From positions 1 through 64,000 of the forward strand of contig DIAS01000056.1 in the NCBI GenBank assembly GCA_002415855.1: DNA of 64,000 nucleotides. Direction: 5' to 3'. The notes beneath the pieces were generated by a model that was given only the letters and a program-made list of their open reading frames with translations, did no database searches and had not been told where the DNA came from. This document shows, piece after piece, positions 1 to 9,209 of the stretch; the stretch's first letter is position 1; every line of letters begins with the position of its first letter. This DNA is from Bacteroidales bacterium UBA5072. GTDB lineage: Bacteria > Bacteroidota > Bacteroidia > Bacteroidales > UBA10428. The translations under genes and the position numbers were made by a program.

Positions 1-867
1 ATTCCCGGAAATAATCCGGCTATGATCCAGCAGGGTGGAATTTACGGGGCCGATAGTGTACTGCTTGATCTGGAAGATTCCGTCGCCCTTAATCAAAAGG
101 ACTCCGCGCGTATCCTGGTAAGAAACATGATAAAAGCAATCGATTTTTACGATACGGAAGTTTGTGTCAGGATCAATCACCTGAGTACTCCCTTTGGAAT
201 GGCTGATCTTAAGGAAATTGTTCCTTTGCAGCCTTCTGCGATCCGGTATCCAAAAACCGAATCTGCAGAAGATATAGTCAAGCTTCTGCAAATAATTGAA
301 ACCATTGAGGACCAGCATGGGCTTCCGCATAACCAAATGACCATACATGCCATGATTGAAACTGCGATGGGTGTTCAAAACGTATTCGAAATTGCCAGCA
401 AGTTCCAGCGTATTGACGCGATAACGGTGGGCGGACAGGATCTGACCTCCGACATGAATATTATCTATACACCGGACGGTGCTGGCATTGATTTTGCCCG
501 TAAACGCATTGTGATGGCTGCAAAGGCCAGTCACATCGATATACTGGATACGATTTTCCCTGATGTGAACGACGAGGAAGGCTTGAGAAAAGAAACCGAG
601 TATGCAAAAAAAATAGGATTTACCGGAAAAGCCGTAATTAATCCCCGGCAGATTGATATAATACATGAAGTTTTTGCACCGACGGAAGAGGAGATCCGCA
701 AGGCATATCGTATCGTTAAGGAATTCCGAACAAATACAGCTGCCGGCATCGGTGTTTTTGCCATTGATGGGAAGATGATCGATGCTCCGGTGGTTCACCG
801 TGCGGAGTATATCTTGAAACTCGCCAACATTGAGATACCAGCGTCAGATAGTTTACCCGATTATTAA
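1..867 (+). CDS. citE: Citrate lyase beta subunit (citryl-CoA lyase), 5' partial
   Basis: CitE cleaves the citryl-thioester on the lyase acyl carrier protein to oxaloacetate and the acetyl-carrier. The frame is open from base 1 (IPGNNPAM...), the usual N-terminal PGNNP motif of CitE, so the true start lies upstream and the ATG at 22 is internal. Visible family motifs are GADSVLLDLEDSV near the N-terminus, VCVRIN, the IETAMGV segment, GGQDLTSDM, and KAVINPRQI near the C-terminus. Only a few residues should be missing from a protein of about 290-300 aa. It is followed 55 nt later by citF. The acyl-carrier gene citD is not in the window and would be expected upstream. Confidence 0.95.
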   Translation: MPGNNPAMIQQGGIYGADSVLLDLEDSVALNQKDSARILVRNMIKAIDFYDTEVCVRINHLSTPFGMADLKEIVPLQPSAIRYPKTESAEDIVKLLQIIETIEDQHGLPHNQMTIHAMIETAMGVQNVFEIASKFQRIDAITVGGQDLTSDMNIIYTPDGAGIDFARKRIVMAAKASHIDILDTIFPDVNDEEGLRKETEYAKKIGFTGKAVINPRQIDIIHEVFAPTEEEIRKAYRIVKEFRTNTAAGIGVFAIDGKMIDAPVVHRAEYILKLANIEIPASDSLPDY

Positions 868-922
868 AACACTGAAGAATTCTTCATCTGAATAGTATGC
901 ATGTATTAAAACTGTCCTCATC

Positions 923-2497
923 ATGTTAAACAGCTTAGGGCGGGAAATCCCTCCGATCGTTGAAGGAATAGGAAAATTGGAGCCATTTCAGGGAGCGTTA
1001 ACAAAACTACGCAAAGGATGGATGGATGAACCTACTATCCCGCCACCAAACAAGGCTTATTTACCTCATCAGAGTAAGCTTTGCAATTCTCTGGAAGAAG
1101 CCATCATACGAAGCGGACCAACCAATGGGATGACGATTTCTTTTCACCATCATTTGCGTAATGGCGATATTCTTCTTGCCAAAACACTCACCATCCTTCA
1201 TAATATGGGGATCCGTGATATCACGCTGGCTTCTTCCTCGCTGAATGAATGTCATGACCCGATTCTTCCTTTTTTGGAGGATGGAACAATAACCAGGATT
1301 TTCTCTTCAGGAATACGCGGTCAGCTTGGTCGGGCTATTGCCAGGGGCGTGCTCAACATTCCAGTCGTAATTCAGTCTCACGGTGGACGCGTACGCGGGA
1401 TTCACACAGGCAAAATACAAATTGACCTGGCTGTTATTGCAGCCTCTGCTGCAGATTGCGAGGGCAATGCCACAGGCACTCATGGAAAATCAGCCTTTGG
1501 TTCGATTGGCTATGCCGTAATCGACGCCAGATACGCCAAACAAGTGGTAGTTGTTACCGACAACCTGGTGGATTATCCCTGCATACCACTTTCCATAACG
1601 CAGAATTTTATTGACCATGTGGTGGTAGTCGATTCAATTGGTGATGCATCAAAAATTGCTACCGGTACTACCCGTATCACAAATTCACCCATGGACCTGA
1701 GAATTGCCAAACTTGCAGCCGAGGTCATTGAACATTCTGGATTCTTCGAGCCCGGCTTTTCCTTTCAGGTAGGTGCCGGAGGGGCCCCGCTCGCTGTGGC
1801 CAAATTCATCCGTGACAAGATGAAGAAAAAAGGGATTAAAGGCAGTTTTTTACTGGGAGGGATCACCTCTTATTGCGTAGATATGCTCAATGATGGGCTT
1901 TTCGAGACAATTTTCGATGTTCAGTCCTTTGATGCCGCGGTGAGTAATTCATTGTTTAACAACCGCAGGCACATAGAAATCCCTGCCGCTTTATATGCCA
2001 ATCCCTTTAATTGCGGCTGTATTACCAATAAGCTTGATGTTGTGGTTCTGGGGGCCTTTGAAATTGATGTGAATTTTAATGTAAATGTGATCACAGGTTC
2101 CGAAGGATATGTCCGCGGTGCTTCCGGTGGTCATTCAGATACAGCTTCAGGAGCAAAACTAACGGTGGTTGTTTGTCCTTCTTTTCGTGGACGGATCCCC
2201 ATTATAAAAAAGCGTGTTCACACCATCGTAACACCTGGTGAAACGGTTCATGTTCTTGTCACGGAAAGGGGGATTTGTGTGAATCCGGCTTTTAAAGAAT
2301 TGGAAGTAAATCTTCGTAAGGCAGGCCTGAACATTAAGGATATACACGATCTCGAAATTGAAGTGGACAAAATTACAGGAATACCAAGCCCACTTGAATA
2401 TACTGATAAAATCGTGGGAATTGTTGAGTATCGTGATGGTACCGTAATCGATGTAATTCATCAGATCGTGGAGAAAAGTGATTATAAACTGTATTGA
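923..2497 (+). CDS. citF: Citrate lyase alpha subunit (citrate-ACP transferase)
   Basis: This 524-residue protein is the expected length for CitF, which swaps the acetyl group on the lyase carrier for citrate. It shows typical CoA-transferase-like family segments: MTISFHHHLRNGD near residue 70, IQSHGGRVRGIHTG, DCEGNATGTHGKSAFGSIGYA, and PAFKELEVNLRKAGL with LEYTDKIVGIVEYRDGT at the C-terminus. The ATG at 923 lies 55 nt after citE. The gene ends in TTGA, where its TGA stop overlaps the TTG start of the next gene, so translational coupling is likely. A 14-nt perfect palindrome (TGAAGAATTCTTCA, 873-886) sits in the citE-citF gap; its role is unknown. Confidence 0.95.
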   Translation: MLNSLGREIPPIVEGIGKLEPFQGALTKLRKGWMDEPTIPPPNKAYLPHQSKLCNSLEEAIIRSGPTNGMTISFHHHLRNGDILLAKTLTILHNMGIRDITLASSSLNECHDPILPFLEDGTITRIFSSGIRGQLGRAIARGVLNIPVVIQSHGGRVRGIHTGKIQIDLAVIAASAADCEGNATGTHGKSAFGSIGYAVIDARYAKQVVVVTDNLVDYPCIPLSITQNFIDHVVVVDSIGDASKIATGTTRITNSPMDLRIAKLAAEVIEHSGFFEPGFSFQVGAGGAPLAVAKFIRDKMKKKGIKGSFLLGGITSYCVDMLNDGLFETIFDVQSFDAAVSNSLFNNRRHIEIPAALYANPFNCGCITNKLDVVVLGAFEIDVNFNVNVITGSEGYVRGASGGHSDTASGAKLTVVVCPSFRGRIPIIKKRVHTIVTPGETVHVLVTERGICVNPAFKELEVNLRKAGLNIKDIHDLEIEVDKITGIPSPLEYTDKIVGIVEYRDGTVIDVIHQIVEKSDYKLY

Positions 2498-3885
2498 AAG
2501 CCATCGAACCACTGCAGTCATTATTAGATTCCCGGGATGAGCGGGCCAATCTTCGCAAAAAGATTGCCCTCACAGGAATCCCATCGGTTAGTTTAAGCCT
2601 GAACGTTCCCGGTTTTCCGAAAAGCAATACCATTACGCAAAAGTTCTTTTATATCTGCCTGGAGGATCTAAATTACTTTTTAAAAGCCAACCGTATTTCG
2701 GTCAACCACGAAGGCGCAATCTATCAAACGGATATGGCCGGCGATTTTTTTATCGCACCATTTTCAGCTACACAAATAACAACGATTGAAATTAAGCAGC
2801 TATGTGAACAATTTGAAGAAAGACATCCTTTAGGAAGATTTCTGGATGTAGATTTGACTGATGGCACAGGTGATCCGGTTTCGTCAGGAAAGGCCAAGCT
2901 CTGCTTTTTCTGCCGTCAGAAGCCTGCTGATATATGCAGGCACGAAGAAGCACATGATCTGAACGAATTAAGAAAATTCATGTTTTCGAAGATGGAAATG
3001 TTTTGTACCCATCATCGCGAAGCGGAGCTGAGCAGAGAGATTTCTTCCCTGGCCCTTAAAGCCATTCTTTATGAAATATCCCTGACACCGAAACCCGGTT
3101 TGGTTGATAAACTCAGCAACGGTAGTCATACCGATATGAGTTTTCGGACTTTCATCGACTCCTCGGCTGCTATTTCGGCTTATTTTGCTGATTTGGTTCA
3201 GGCAGGTTTTGCTTTTCATGCAAATGACCTGGTCAAGGCACTCCCCATTGTGCGTAATATTGGCCTACGAATGGAAACTGCCATGTTTTCCAGTACACAG
3301 AACGTAAATACACAAAAAGGGCTCATTTTTCTTATGGGCATATCTTTATTTGCCCTTGGTTATTTGTTCGCCGGGCAGGAAAAGTTCGAGACTGAAAAGT
3401 TCCGAGAAATAATAAAACAGATTTGTAAGGATTTAATTCACAAAGAACTGGAGTATCCAGATCCGAGAGAGAAAACACATGGTGAAGATATCTATTGCAG
3501 GTATTCTGTTTCAGGAGCCAGAGGGGAGGCAGAGAGCGGATTTCCTATGGTTTTTGAGTTTGGGCTTCCGGAATTGCTCAAATACAGGGAACTGAATGAA
3601 GAAGCACTGCAAAAGGCTTTTCTCTCAATAGCCGCACACAACAATGATACGAATATTATTTACCGCAGCAACCTTGACGTACTGAAGAACTTTAAAATTC
3701 TATCGGGTAATGCGTTAACCCATTTTAATCCTGAAAGTTACAGGCAATTAATGGATTACTGTGCAAAAGAAAATATTTCCCCGGGAGGTTCTGCTGATCT
3801 GCTGGCTTTGACCATTTTTGTATATTCATTGATTACATCAGGTGACACAGATAAATTTACATGGTGGATAAAACATGATCCATGA
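2494..3885 (+). CDS. citXG: CitX-CitG fusion: citrate lyase prosthetic-group transferase and synthase
   Basis: The N-terminal third (about residues 1-165) is CitX, which moves the phosphoribosyl-dephospho-CoA group to the apo acyl carrier. It carries GRFLDVDLTDGTGDPVSSG and a Cys/His pattern (CFFC...C..H..H). From about residue 175 on it is CitG, the triphosphoribosyl-dephospho-CoA synthase, with SLTPKPGLVDKLSNGSH, FRTFIDSSAAI, NVNTQKGLIF and a C-terminal SPGGSADLLALT. Fusions of the two are known in some bacteria, with both domains at normal size here. The start is a TTG at 2494 overlapping the citF stop; the downstream overlap with citC is ATGA. The unusual start codon is supported by the coupling and by full CitX coverage. 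Confidence 0.9.
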   Translation: MKAIEPLQSLLDSRDERANLRKKIALTGIPSVSLSLNVPGFPKSNTITQKFFYICLEDLNYFLKANRISVNHEGAIYQTDMAGDFFIAPFSATQITTIEIKQLCEQFEERHPLGRFLDVDLTDGTGDPVSSGKAKLCFFCRQKPADICRHEEAHDLNELRKFMFSKMEMFCTHHREAELSREISSLALKAILYEISLTPKPGLVDKLSNGSHTDMSFRTFIDSSAAISAYFADLVQAGFAFHANDLVKALPIVRNIGLRMETAMFSSTQNVNTQKGLIFLMGISLFALGYLFAGQEKFETEKFREIIKQICKDLIHKELEYPDPREKTHGEDIYCRYSVSGARGEAESGFPMVFEFGLPELLKYRELNEEALQKAFLSIAAHNNDTNIIYRSNLDVLKNFKILSGNALTHFNPESYRQLMDYCAKENISPGGSADLLALTIFVYSLITSGDTDKFTWWIKHDP

Positions 3886-4967
3886 ATTTTGAAGATACTG
3901 ATTTTCGGCAGGAAACGATCGATCTGGAAAGTCCGTTCGATGTTAAAAGACTAAAAGATTTTCTTTCCCCTTTGGGGTTTGACTTCGACCCTTCGGAGGT
4001 GGAATGTACCATGATTGTTTACAATCTGAAGGGAGAACTGGTTGGAACGGGATCCCATCAGGGCAGAATTTTAAAATATGTGGCGGTTGCACCAAAATTT
4101 CGCGACACCACTGCCTTCGCTCTGATAGTTACCTACCTGACGGAGAAGCTGTTAAAAATTTATAAGCATACTTTCGTTTTTACCCGTCCTGAAAATGCAA
4201 TACATTTCCGCGGACTGGGATATAATGAAATTGCCACTGCCCCACCACTCTTTACGGTGCTGGAACTCGGTTTTGAATCCATCCGCACCTATCAGAATTA
4301 TCTTAAAACATTAATTCTACCTGCGAATACATCAGCTGTTGCTGCAATTGTAGTCAACTGCAATCCATTTACAAACGGACATAAATTCCTGATCGAGAAA
4401 GCTGCCCTGGAAAATGAAGTTGTTTATCTTTTTGTTGTGGAAGAAGAAAGATCGGCCTTTCCTTTTTCTGTGCGTTTTGAATTGATTCATAAAGGAATTG
4501 AACATCTTGCTAATGTAGTGATGGTACGGGGCGGTATGTATGTAGTATCGGGTGCCATTTTCCCTTCCTATTTCTTGAAATGTGAAGCGATTGATGAGGT
4601 GATGCAGAAACAGGCTGAACTGGATGTGACCGTATTTGCAAAATATATAGTTCCTGTGTTGAAGATTCGAAGGCGCTATGTAGGAACCGAGGTGCATTGT
4701 AAAACTACTGAAGCCTATAACAATGCCATGAAGTCTATTTTACCTGGCTTTGGGGTTGATGTTATTGAAGTGGAACGCAAGGCAATCGGGACTGATATCA
4801 ATGGTTTGCCTGATTACATCAGTGCATCAAAGGTTCGGCAGGCCATTAAGGAAGACCGGCTCATGGATGTGCTCGATTTTTTGCCTGATTCTACCAGGGA
4901 ATTCCTGTTGTCGGATGATTCCCTCGTGGTCAGGCACAGCATTAAGTCGGGTCATGGAAGACACTGA
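3882..4967 (+). CDS. citC: [Citrate (pro-3S)-lyase] ligase
   Basis: CitC acetylates the prosthetic group of citrate lyase with acetate and ATP, switching the enzyme on. The 361-residue product has an N-terminal GNAT-like half (KYVAVAPKFRDTTAFALIVTYL) and a C-terminal nucleotidyltransferase half. The latter holds the nucleotide-binding VNCNPFTNGHKFLIEKA segment near residue 165 and ISASKVRQAIKED near residue 320. The ATG at 3882 overlaps the citXG stop by 4 nt. A short hairpin (ACTGAG, 5-nt loop, CTCAGT; 4963-4979) spans the stop codon but has no clear T-run, so it is a weak terminator candidate. This is the last gene of the citrate lyase run in this window. Confidence 0.93.
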   Translation: MNFEDTDFRQETIDLESPFDVKRLKDFLSPLGFDFDPSEVECTMIVYNLKGELVGTGSHQGRILKYVAVAPKFRDTTAFALIVTYLTEKLLKIYKHTFVFTRPENAIHFRGLGYNEIATAPPLFTVLELGFESIRTYQNYLKTLILPANTSAVAAIVVNCNPFTNGHKFLIEKAALENEVVYLFVVEEERSAFPFSVRFELIHKGIEHLANVVMVRGGMYVVSGAIFPSYFLKCEAIDEVMQKQAELDVTVFAKYIVPVLKIRRRYVGTEVHCKTTEAYNNAMKSILPGFGVDVIEVERKAIGTDINGLPDYISASKVRQAIKEDRLMDVLDFLPDSTREFLLSDDSLVVRHSIKSGHGRH

Positions 4968-5139
4968 GTTATGCTCAGTTTAAGCTGTATCAACAACAAA
5001 GCCCCGGATTGCGGGAGTATTATTCATTCATAATATAAAAAGGCCTGTTCATATAACACCAGCGCCCAACGATCAAAAAAAAAATATGTTTTATGTCATT
5101 TATCGTATAAAAAACAATTGAAAACTAATCTCACCTATC

Positions 5140-5544
5140 ATGGAATCTATCAATATTGAAGCAACGGATTCTACTCCGGCCATTAGGTTTGGAGCGGATG
5201 GAAGACTTTTCATTGAGGGACGTTCCTTGCGTCTGCACATTGTTGACTTCTACAAACCCCTGATTGATTGGGCAGGTAACCTGGAGGTTGAGACTGTAAC
5301 ATTCGATATAAATCTTGAATATGTTGACACCGGCTGCTCGCATTTGCTCCATAAGCTCCTGAAAACACTTGATGTCAATAACAGCATTAAAAAGCTTATC
5401 ATAAACTGGCATTATGAGGAGGTTGATTTTGATGCGTTGCAGGACGGCCAGATTTTAAAGGAAATGCTGCAAAAGGCTGAATTCAGGTTTCATGAACATC
5501 CGGAGTCAATCACCATAATCTCAGATCCTCTTAAAGATAGTTAA
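5140..5544 (+). CDS. SiaC/DUF1987-family regulatory phosphoprotein
   Basis: This is a 134-residue, single-domain protein of the DUF1987/SiaC type. SiaC-like proteins are controlled by a dedicated Ser/Thr kinase and phosphatase and bind partners such as diguanylate cyclases. Family features seen are an N-terminal EATDSTPAIRF strand, a central FDINLEYVDTGCSHLLHKLLKTLD segment in which a Ser/Thr next to the helix is the usual phosphosite region, and the KKLIINWHYEEVDFDALQDGQ motif near residue 90. No kinase or phosphatase gene is adjacent, so its partners are probably elsewhere. It stands alone, with 172 nt upstream and a convergent neighbour 125 nt downstream. Confidence 0.8.
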   Translation: MESINIEATDSTPAIRFGADGRLFIEGRSLRLHIVDFYKPLIDWAGNLEVETVTFDINLEYVDTGCSHLLHKLLKTLDVNNSIKKLIINWHYEEVDFDALQDGQILKEMLQKAEFRFHEHPESITIISDPLKDS

Positions 5545-5669
5545 AACATGATGCAAAATTCCCTGGGAATCATCTATCCCTGATGACCGGGTATTCCCAT
5601 TCCGTTGTCAGATTCCTCAACCAATACAGAATCTTCAATTTGTGCGGAATCTTTATACTTGCCAGTGTT

Positions 5670-7682
5670 TTACTCGATCACGTCCTTAAGCTGGCACAGG
5701 GAATAATTCCATAAAACATCGTGCATAAAAGCCGGGAATAACTTTTTAAGGAGTTTGTTTCGGAAATTGAAACCAACATAAATGGATAACATAAATTCAC
5801 CATCAATAAACTCACTGCCCTTCTTAAGTGGATCTATCTCAAAGAAAAATATCCCGCCCCTGCCAAAGCCGTCTAAAATCTCATAACTAATATGTTTCCC
5901 GGGAATTGCCTTTAACAATTGCAGACTGAATGATAATTGATCCGGATAAATATGATAACGAATAATACTGTCTGGCTGATTTGCTTCACCTGATATTCTT
6001 CTGATATCTATAAATCTTGGTTTGAAATACTTCCTGTCCTTATCCCCGAAATTACCCAGTTCTTCGTAAATTTTATCTCTTGGAGCGCTGATTCTGATGG
6101 AATACATTCTTTCAAAATCCAACGATCCTCTTCCCAGATTCCCGGAAAACTCTTTCCTAATGGCTTCTGTCCTGGCATCAAATACCTCCTTCTGAACCCC
6201 GGTTGTAAATCGTCCAAAATTACCCCATACCAGGCCAAAGAATAATTCAGTAATGTAGTTTCTTACTGTTACCAAAAGTCCCCCGGTAAAAATCGACCAT
6301 ATTACAAAGGGATGGAACATCGCAACAAGGATATTACTATAAGTATCTTCTCCGCTTGCCGTATTCCATAAGATTTTCTCAAGTCTTCTGTGCTCCAGTG
6401 CCTGCGTTTTTCTTTCTGTGATAACCGCCTGGTATATTATCCTGCTTAACAAAGAGCTGCTGAAACATACTCTGATGAACAAAAATACCAGTTTACCCAG
6501 GGTGTTATTTGTCCGGTATTTTCTGATCACCGGACCGTATCCTTCTCTGAGGCTTCCTGTATCGATACCCCTTGTTAAGATGGTTTCAGAAAGTCTGGTT
6601 GATATTTCATAGGCAGAGCCTATCCCGTCTTTGTACAAATTGGAGGTAAACATATCTCCGATAACCGCAATCCTGTCACCATAAGGATTCTTAGCTACTC
6701 CGGTGACCATATTGGGGGTGCAAATGCAAATATTCTTTAGTTTTACCCCCTGCGGGAGTATTTTTCTTATGTGGGGCAAACCCATAAATTCATTTATTAT
6801 CCTCAGGTTATCCTTTGTGGTTGCATTGTCGATGGTTTTACCAATTAATACCACGGTGATGTATTTTCCCTTGGGCGCTATGGAGATCATCTCTAATTTC
6901 AGGTTGCGTGATCCGTGCAGTATGAAATAGAGCTCTCTGTTTATTTTATGCATAAACCGGTCGGTGTCTCCTCCCTGCAGCTCAAATATTATGGCCTTTC
7001 TTAACCTGGGGGGCTTGAATCCCGGAATCATTTTATGAAGGTAGGAGACGGGCTGCTTTCCAACATCAAATCTATCACCCACTACCCCGTTCACCCCTCC
7101 TCCAAATGCAACAAAGTCTGATACAATTATTTGACTGTTGCCGTCATAACGCACAACAACCCTTCCATCATCGGAATATTGCAGATCAGTAACCTCCGAA
7201 TTGATAATCACTGCGCCTTCTTTTGCGGCGCTTTCCAATAAGAAAGTATCAAAATTATAAATACTGTCACTTCTGCCCCCGGGCCTTGATCCTCTGTATA
7301 CCGAGGTCATTTCTTTCAAAACCTCCAGCGATATTGTTTTCCAATCGGCAAAGATATTTATGATAACCACCTTGTCCATAATGATTCCGACAGGCAGATG
7401 GAGCCCCATCTTCTTTAAGGCATCCCCAATCTTCGGACTTAATCCTCCTGCACAATAATTACACTCTCCTATATGGCATTCCGATCTTTTTTGTTCATCA
7501 ATATTCATGCTCTTCTTCTTTTCCATGATGATGACCGCTACCGATAAACCGATCTTTTTAGAATACCTTAAAAGATCAATAGCCAGGAATGACCCGGCAG
7601 GTCCGCCGCCAATAATAACCACTTTAGCGCCATCTGGTAATCGCAACCTTTTGTATGACTTGCCAAACGAATTCGGATTCAA
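5670..7682 (-). CDS. FAD-dependent oxidoreductase (geranylgeranyl-reductase-like) with C-terminal SRPBCC-like domain
   Basis: The N-terminus has a Rossmann FAD motif (VVIIGGGPAGSFLAIDLL, about residues 21-38) and a later NPYGDRIAVIGDMFTSNLYKDG segment typical of the second FAD contact in geranylgeranyl-reductase/PHBH-type flavoproteins. Between them is a cysteine cluster, ECHIGECNYCAGGLSPK (three Cys), which could bind metal or an Fe-S cluster. Two hydrophobic stretches near residues 400-480 suggest membrane contact. The last 130 residues resemble an SRPBCC/START-type lipid-binding fold. At 670 aa it is much longer than the usual 350-450 aa flavoprotein. No in-frame ATG fits; TTG at 7682 is the best start, with an open frame upstream to about 7766. 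The substrate is unknown, perhaps an isoprenoid or other lipid. Confidence 0.7.
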   Translation of the reverse strand: MNPNSFGKSYKRLRLPDGAKVVIIGGGPAGSFLAIDLLRYSKKIGLSVAVIIMEKKKSMNIDEQKRSECHIGECNYCAGGLSPKIGDALKKMGLHLPVGIIMDKVVIINIFADWKTISLEVLKEMTSVYRGSRPGGRSDSIYNFDTFLLESAAKEGAVIINSEVTDLQYSDDGRVVVRYDGNSQIIVSDFVAFGGGVNGVVGDRFDVGKQPVSYLHKMIPGFKPPRLRKAIIFELQGGDTDRFMHKINRELYFILHGSRNLKLEMISIAPKGKYITVVLIGKTIDNATTKDNLRIINEFMGLPHIRKILPQGVKLKNICICTPNMVTGVAKNPYGDRIAVIGDMFTSNLYKDGIGSAYEISTRLSETILTRGIDTGSLREGYGPVIRKYRTNNTLGKLVFLFIRVCFSSSLLSRIIYQAVITERKTQALEHRRLEKILWNTASGEDTYSNILVAMFHPFVIWSIFTGGLLVTVRNYITELFFGLVWGNFGRFTTGVQKEVFDARTEAIRKEFSGNLGRGSLDFERMYSIRISAPRDKIYEELGNFGDKDRKYFKPRFIDIRRISGEANQPDSIIRYHIYPDQLSFSLQLLKAIPGKHISYEILDGFGRGGIFFFEIDPLKKGSEFIDGEFMLSIYVGFNFRNKLLKKLFPAFMHDVLWNYSLCQLKDVIE

Positions 7683-7856
7683 TGGATCGGAATTTAAATC
7701 GGATGAGTTAATTACATGAAAAGTATTCCCGCCAAAGTTAAGCCTTAATGCTATCTGAAGATAAATTTATTTTGGATCCTGTGAACTTCAGAAATTTGCC
7801 TGTCCGGTTCTGCCTGAAACAACTTGTCCCCTCAATTGTTTACCAGGGAATAACCA

Positions 7857-8192
7857 ATGTCTGCAAAAATGAATTTGAGACAGAACAAGTGCAAACCCTG
7901 TGAAGGCGGCGTTGCGCCACTGGAAAAATCTGAAATCGGTTCATTCATGGAACAATTGCACGGCGATTGGAAGATCGTGGATGAAAACAAGATATCCCGT
8001 GAATTTTCCTTTGTGAATTACAGGCACACCATTGACTTTGTGAACCAGGTGGCCGACCTGGCTGAACAGGAAGGGCATCACCCGGTTTTGCACGTTTATT
8101 ATGCACGTCTTGTTGTGGAACTTTGGACCCATGCAATAAACGGATTGTCGGAGAACGACTTTATACTGGCAGCAAAAATCGATGGCATTTGA
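7857..8192 (+). CDS. phhB: 4a-hydroxytetrahydrobiopterin dehydratase (pterin carbinolamine dehydratase)
   Basis: The enzyme dehydrates 4a-hydroxytetrahydrobiopterin during recycling of the pterin cofactor of aromatic amino-acid hydroxylases; it also appears in bacteria without such hydroxylases. The 111-residue product has the family core: an EISREFSFVNYRHTIDF-like strand-helix, the active-site GHHP (about residue 81), HVYYARLVVELWTH and a C-terminal GLSENDFILAAKID. The ATG at 7857 gives a normal length. It stands alone between genes on the opposite strand, and no aromatic hydroxylase is nearby. Confidence 0.88.
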   Translation: MSAKMNLRQNKCKPCEGGVAPLEKSEIGSFMEQLHGDWKIVDENKISREFSFVNYRHTIDFVNQVADLAEQEGHHPVLHVYYARLVVELWTHAINGLSENDFILAAKIDGI

Positions 8193-8249
8193 AAATACCC
8201 ATGCAATTCGACCCGGCGAATTTTCCATGCCAACCTGCATTGTGCTGAT

Positions 8250-8750
8250 TCAGTCTGCATTCAACAGATTGTCAAGGTTTTCCAGAGCAGCGGTAAATCC
8301 TTCTTTAAAGCCCATTTCCATGTACTTTTCTACATCCGAAGATTCATTAAAACTGATTTCGACACCAACAAATGTTGTACCCGATCCTGGCTTAAACTCC
8401 ACGTTCCAAGTTGGACTTGGTAACTTCAGATCAATTTTGCCATTTTCATCACAAAAAGCATCCTGACCGGTAAATTTCTTCAAATGTAAAATGGATTTGT
8501 AATCCGACCTGCCCCAGATTTCAGTTCCATCCGGTCCTACCATGGCATATAACCAGTATCCGCCTTCCCTGAAATCCATAACTTTGGTTTTAGATTGCCA
8601 GGGCTTTGGCGCCCACCATTGGTCCAGTAATTGGCTCTCCGTCCATGCTGCCCATACTTTTGAGACCGGTGCAGCAAATTCACGGCTTACCTTGATTTTA
8701 TTATTTTCCTTATCAACGGAAAAATTCATTAACAACAGGTTACTTTTCAT
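8250..8750 (-). CDS. SRPBCC/AHSA1-family protein
   Basis: This is a 166-residue AHSA1-type (activator of Hsp90 ATPase homologue 1) ligand-binding domain. Seen are the usual opening [19 protein letters not shown], the WWAPKPW motif near residue 45, [16 protein letters not shown], and the long C-terminal helix [23 protein letters not shown]. Such proteins bind small hydrophobic ligands and are often paired with an ArsR-type repressor. Here the start overlaps the upstream ArsR gene by 11 nt, so the two are co-translated and probably share a ligand or stress signal. Confidence 0.88.
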   Translation of the reverse strand: MKSNLLLMNFSVDKENNKIKVSREFAAPVSKVWAAWTESQLLDQWWAPKPWQSKTKVMDFREGGYWLYAMVGPDGTEIWGRSDYKSILHLKKFTGQDAFCDENGKIDLKLPSPTWNVEFKPGSGTTFVGVEISFNESSDVEKYMEMGFKEGFTAALENLDNLLNAD

Positions 8751-9066
8751 TTTCGTTTGAATTTAAGTTCATGAATAACTTGTCAAGCCGATCAAAACGA
8801 TCTTCCCAATGCTTTTTAAACTGGTCCAACCATTTGTCTACTTCCTTCATTTTAACCGCATCAAAATGATAGTAAATCTCCCTGCCGACTTTATCCTGTT
8901 TTAATAACTGGCATTCTGTAAGAATTTTTATGTGTTTGGAAACTGCCTGACGGGTTATGTTGAATTCTCCTGCCAGAGCAGTTGGGGTCGTTGCCTGGGT
9001 GGCAATTAATACCAGAATTGCTCTTCGTGTGGGGTCGGCAATGGCTTGAAAAACATCGCGCTTCAT
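8740..9066 (-). CDS. ArsR-family winged-helix transcriptional regulator
   Basis: This 108-residue protein has the compact ArsR fold: [18 protein letters not shown] at the N-terminus, the recognition helix region [26 protein letters not shown] (residues 32-57), and the beta-wing VGREIYYHF. It lacks the cysteine metal sites of metal sensors, so it is more like the group paired with AHSA1/SRPBCC genes. It is the first gene of a two-gene unit and is preceded by a dyad operator (9082-9099), which suggests autoregulation. Confidence 0.9.
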   Translation of the reverse strand: MKRDVFQAIADPTRRAILVLIATQATTPTALAGEFNITRQAVSKHIKILTECQLLKQDKVGREIYYHFDAVKMKEVDKWLDQFKKHWEDRFDRLDKLFMNLNSNENEK

Positions 9067-9081
9067 TGCAAGATTATTTAA

Positions 9082-9099
9082 TGCAACTATTCGGTTGCA
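9082..9099. promoter_or_regulatory. Probable ArsR operator dyad
   Basis: TGCAAC-N6-GTTGCA is a perfect 6-bp inverted repeat with a 6-nt spacer (TGCAACTATTCGGTTGCA). It lies 16 nt upstream of the ArsR start codon. Just further upstream, on the gene's strand, is TAAATTTG, which fits the Bacteroidota -7 box TAnnTTTG. The position would let the regulator block its own promoter. That the dyad is its operator is inferred from position and symmetry. Confidence 0.6.
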
Positions 9100-9209
9100 A
9101 ATTTACATGCAATTGTCCGGTCGTGAGAATTTTTTGGTTATAAATTTCATCTAAATAAGCCCCTTACTCCCCATGATTTTCAACGTAAATTTGTATTTAA
9201 AATATACCC

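Noticed and set aside
873..886. Perfect palindrome TGAAGAATTCTTCA between citE and citF
   Set aside because: Short, AT-rich and without a T-run or partner site; not enough to call an operator or terminator.
4963..4979. Hairpin over the citC stop as a terminator
   Set aside because: Stem of only 6 bp and no T-run; mentioned in the gene entry only.
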